Under the pieces are notes generated by a model. The model searched no databases, was not told the origin of the DNA, and saw only the letters and a list, made by a program, of their open reading frames with translations. From JACPKO01 sp964406775 (lineage in GTDB: Bacteria; Patescibacteriota; Microgenomatia; Daviesbacterales; UBA10151), in NCBI GenBank assembly GCA_964406775.1, contig CAYOSW010000028.1, forward strand, positions 1 to 14,040: 14,040 bases of DNA, in the 5' to 3' direction. Numbering within the stretch: position 1 is the stretch's first letter; each line of letters begins with the position of its first letter. Shown piece after piece: positions 12,370-14,040 of the stretch. A program made the position numbers and the translations under genes.

Positions 12370-14040
12370 GTGAAAAAATTCAGATTCGGCAAGGCTTTTA
12401 CGGATGAACTTAAAAAAACCGCAAGAACTTCAGGACACTTCCATAAAAAACAGTTAAATTCGCAGTCGTTAACCGAAAATCTTTTTTTCAGCGATGCCTC
12501 AGATGAAGAGTCACCCCTAATCAACCCTTGGATGCGGACAATAATTGCGGTTATTTTTATCGGTATCTTTTCCCTTCTTTTAGGCAGGATTTTTCATCTT
12601 CAAATAGCCAGAGGTAAAGAAAATCTGGAACTTGCGGATTCAAACAGGATACAGGTAAAGATAATCCACGCTCCCCGTGGGGTTATTTATGACCGTAACG
12701 GTAAAATTCTGGCAGCAAACGCACCGGGATTCAGGATTTTAAGTGCTTCTTCGTCCGGCAACAAGAAAGCGGAATACATCACCCGTGAAGATGCTTTCAG
12801 GCTGGAGGTAACTAATGATCCAAAAATGGTAAATCTGGAAATTGATTCGCTCAGAGTTTATCCGTTTGCCGAGAAAATAAGTCACGTGCTCGGGTATCTG
12901 AGCGAGATTTCCGAGGAGGAGCTAAAAGAGGAAAAATATGGTAACTATAAACTGGGCGATAAGATCGGTAGGGGAGGAATAGAGGAAGCCTACGAAAAAG
13001 TTCTAAAGGGGACTGATGGAGGCGAAATTATTGAGGTGGATGCGGCAGGAAAAAAGCTCAGGACTTTAAGGGAAAAGCCGGCGATACCGGGACAAAATGT
13101 GGTTCTGTCAATTGACATCGATTTACAGCAGTTCCTCTTCAATAAACTTACCGAAACAGCGCATAAAACCGGAAGTTGTTGCGGAGCAGGAATTGTTACA
13201 AATCCGAATACAGGAGAGATATTAAGCCTGGTTTCAATACCGTCATATGATCCGAAGAATTTATCTTCAGCGCTAATCGCTCCCGATTCCCCTCTTTTAA
13301 ACAGGGCGATTGCGGGAACATATCCTCCGGGTTCAACATTTAAGATCGCTTCGGGACTGGCCGGTCTTGAGTCCGGTAAAATAACTGCCGATACAAAATA
13401 CGAGGATACGGGAGTCCTGTCGCTAGGTCCTTTTACCTTTGCCAATTGGTTTTTTACTCAGTACGGCAGGAAAGAGGATGGGCCTGTAGATTTGGTGAAG
13501 GCCTTAAAGCGCTCAAATGACATCTATTTTTATCAGTTGGGACAAGCAGTGGGGGAAAGAGCTATCGGAGATATGGCTAAAAAATTAGGATTCGGTAAAA
13601 AAATCGGTCTGGATATTTTAGGCGAGGAGGCCGGCCTTGTGCCGGACCCCGAATGGAAAAAAGAAGTCATCGGCGAAGTTTGGTATCCCGGGGATACGCT
13701 GCATATGGCAATAGGCCAGGGATTTTTATTATCCACCCCTATGCAGGTTTCTAATTTGATATCATTTGTCGCTTCCGGCGGCAAACAATATCCTCCGCAT
13801 TTAGCGCTACAGGTAAAGGATTCAAAAAGAGGCTTGGTAAAGGAATTTAAGTACGAGCCGGTCAGTCAGGATGTGAATCAGGACTATTTGGCGCTGATTA
13901 AAAAAGGTCTTGAGGAGGTTCCTGCGGAGGGAGGAACAGCCTGGCCGTTTTTTGTATTCCCCATAAAAACTGCGGGTAAAACGGGAACGGCAGAGTTTGG
14001 AGATTCCAAAAATAAAACTCACGCCTGGTATACAGGTTAT
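12370..14040 (+). CDS. mrdA: penicillin-binding protein 2 (peptidoglycan transpeptidase), 3' truncated by window edge
   Basis: Class B PBP that cross-links peptidoglycan during cell elongation; partner of MreC/MreD and RodA. 557 codons are visible and the frame is open at the right edge. A GTG start at 12370 follows AAAGGA (12356-12361) with 8-nt spacing, 27 nt after mreD. Seen: a charged cytoplasmic N-terminus of about 54 residues, longer than usual; a transmembrane helix (about 56-76); the dimerisation-domain motif APRGVIYDRNGKILAAN (101-117); transpeptidase motifs PPGSTFK (Ser322 nucleophile, Lys325), SND (382-384) and KTGTAE (537-542). The remaining C-terminus lies outside. PBP3/FtsI is the alternative, but the mreCD neighbours favour PBP2. 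Confidence 0.93.
   Translation, partial: MKKFRFGKAFTDELKKTARTSGHFHKKQLNSQSLTENLFFSDASDEESPLINPWMRTIIAVIFIGIFSLLLGRIFHLQIARGKENLELADSNRIQVKIIHAPRGVIYDRNGKILAANAPGFRILSASSSGNKKAEYITREDAFRLEVTNDPKMVNLEIDSLRVYPFAEKISHVLGYLSEISEEELKEEKYGNYKLGDKIGRGGIEEAYEKVLKGTDGGEIIEVDAAGKKLRTLREKPAIPGQNVVLSIDIDLQQFLFNKLTETAHKTGSCCGAGIVTNPNTGEILSLVSIPSYDPKNLSSALIAPDSPLLNRAIAGTYPPGSTFKIASGLAGLESGKITADTKYEDTGVLSLGPFTFANWFFTQYGRKEDGPVDLVKALKRSNDIYFYQLGQAVGERAIGDMAKKLGFGKKIGLDILGEEAGLVPDPEWKKEVIGEVWYPGDTLHMAIGQGFLLSTPMQVSNLISFVASGGKQYPPHLALQVKDSKRGLVKEFKYEPVSQDVNQDYLALIKKGLEEVPAEGGTAWPFFVFPIKTAGKTGTAEFGDSKNKTHAWYTGY

Noticed and set aside
12990..14022. Minus-strand open frames within mrdA
   Set aside because: They are antisense shadows of the PBP2 coding frame, which has intact motifs across the region and is simply open at the window edge.
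1..14040. Alternative genetic code with UGA as an amino acid
   Set aside because: TGA ends pyrE, pyrF, pyrD and other genes at expected lengths, often in ATGA overlaps, and does not interrupt conserved frames.

Overview
The window looks like a chromosomal segment of a Candidate Phyla Radiation (Patescibacteria) bacterium, possibly Microgenomates-like. This rests on gene style rather than on a marker gene: a compact, AT-leaning layout, a rod-shape gene set beside a partial pyrimidine set, an O-antigen-ligase-like protein with a TPR tail, signal-anchored orphan surface proteins, and most promoters placed so close to the start codon that the mRNAs should be leaderless or nearly so. TGA works as a stop throughout, so this is not a UGA-recoded lineage.

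Layout. Positions 1-2164 (minus strand) hold a polytopic O-antigen ligase/polymerase-like protein with C-terminal TPRs, followed by the first codons of another gene in an ATGA overlap at the left edge. Diverging from it are two tandem paralogous membrane-anchored proteins (2235-4812) that share a perfect 413-bp 3' repeat. Next come mreB (4843-5889) and a HAD phosphatase (5899-6528). Positions 6529-7412 form an unusual stretch: two small unrecognised ORFs, each with a near-perfect extended Shine-Dalgarno sequence and each followed directly by a structured inverted-repeat element; the second element ends at a strong intrinsic terminator. A pyrimidine block follows: pyrD on the plus strand, converging on pyrF-pyrE-pyrC on the minus strand, which are chained by ATGA overlaps. 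Finally mreC-mreD-mrdA (PBP2, cut by the right edge) run rightward from 11100.

How the genes work together. MreB, MreC, MreD and PBP2 are the rod-shape elongation machinery. Here mreB is separated from mreCD-mrdA by the HAD gene, the small-ORF stretch and the pyr genes. PyrC, PyrD, PyrE and PyrF cover the last four steps to UMP (carbamoyl aspartate to dihydroorotate to orotate to OMP to UMP). The O-antigen-ligase-like protein and the anchored paralogs fit a cell-surface role.

The most unusual features are: (1) the small-ORF/structured-RNA cassettes, the first with a probable AUC start; (2) the recent sequence homogenisation of the two paralogs, which stops exactly where the second copy carries the mreB -35 box; (3) the systematic leaderless promoter architecture, which contrasts with the strong SDs of the two small ORFs; and (4) a CAD-like dihydroorotase.
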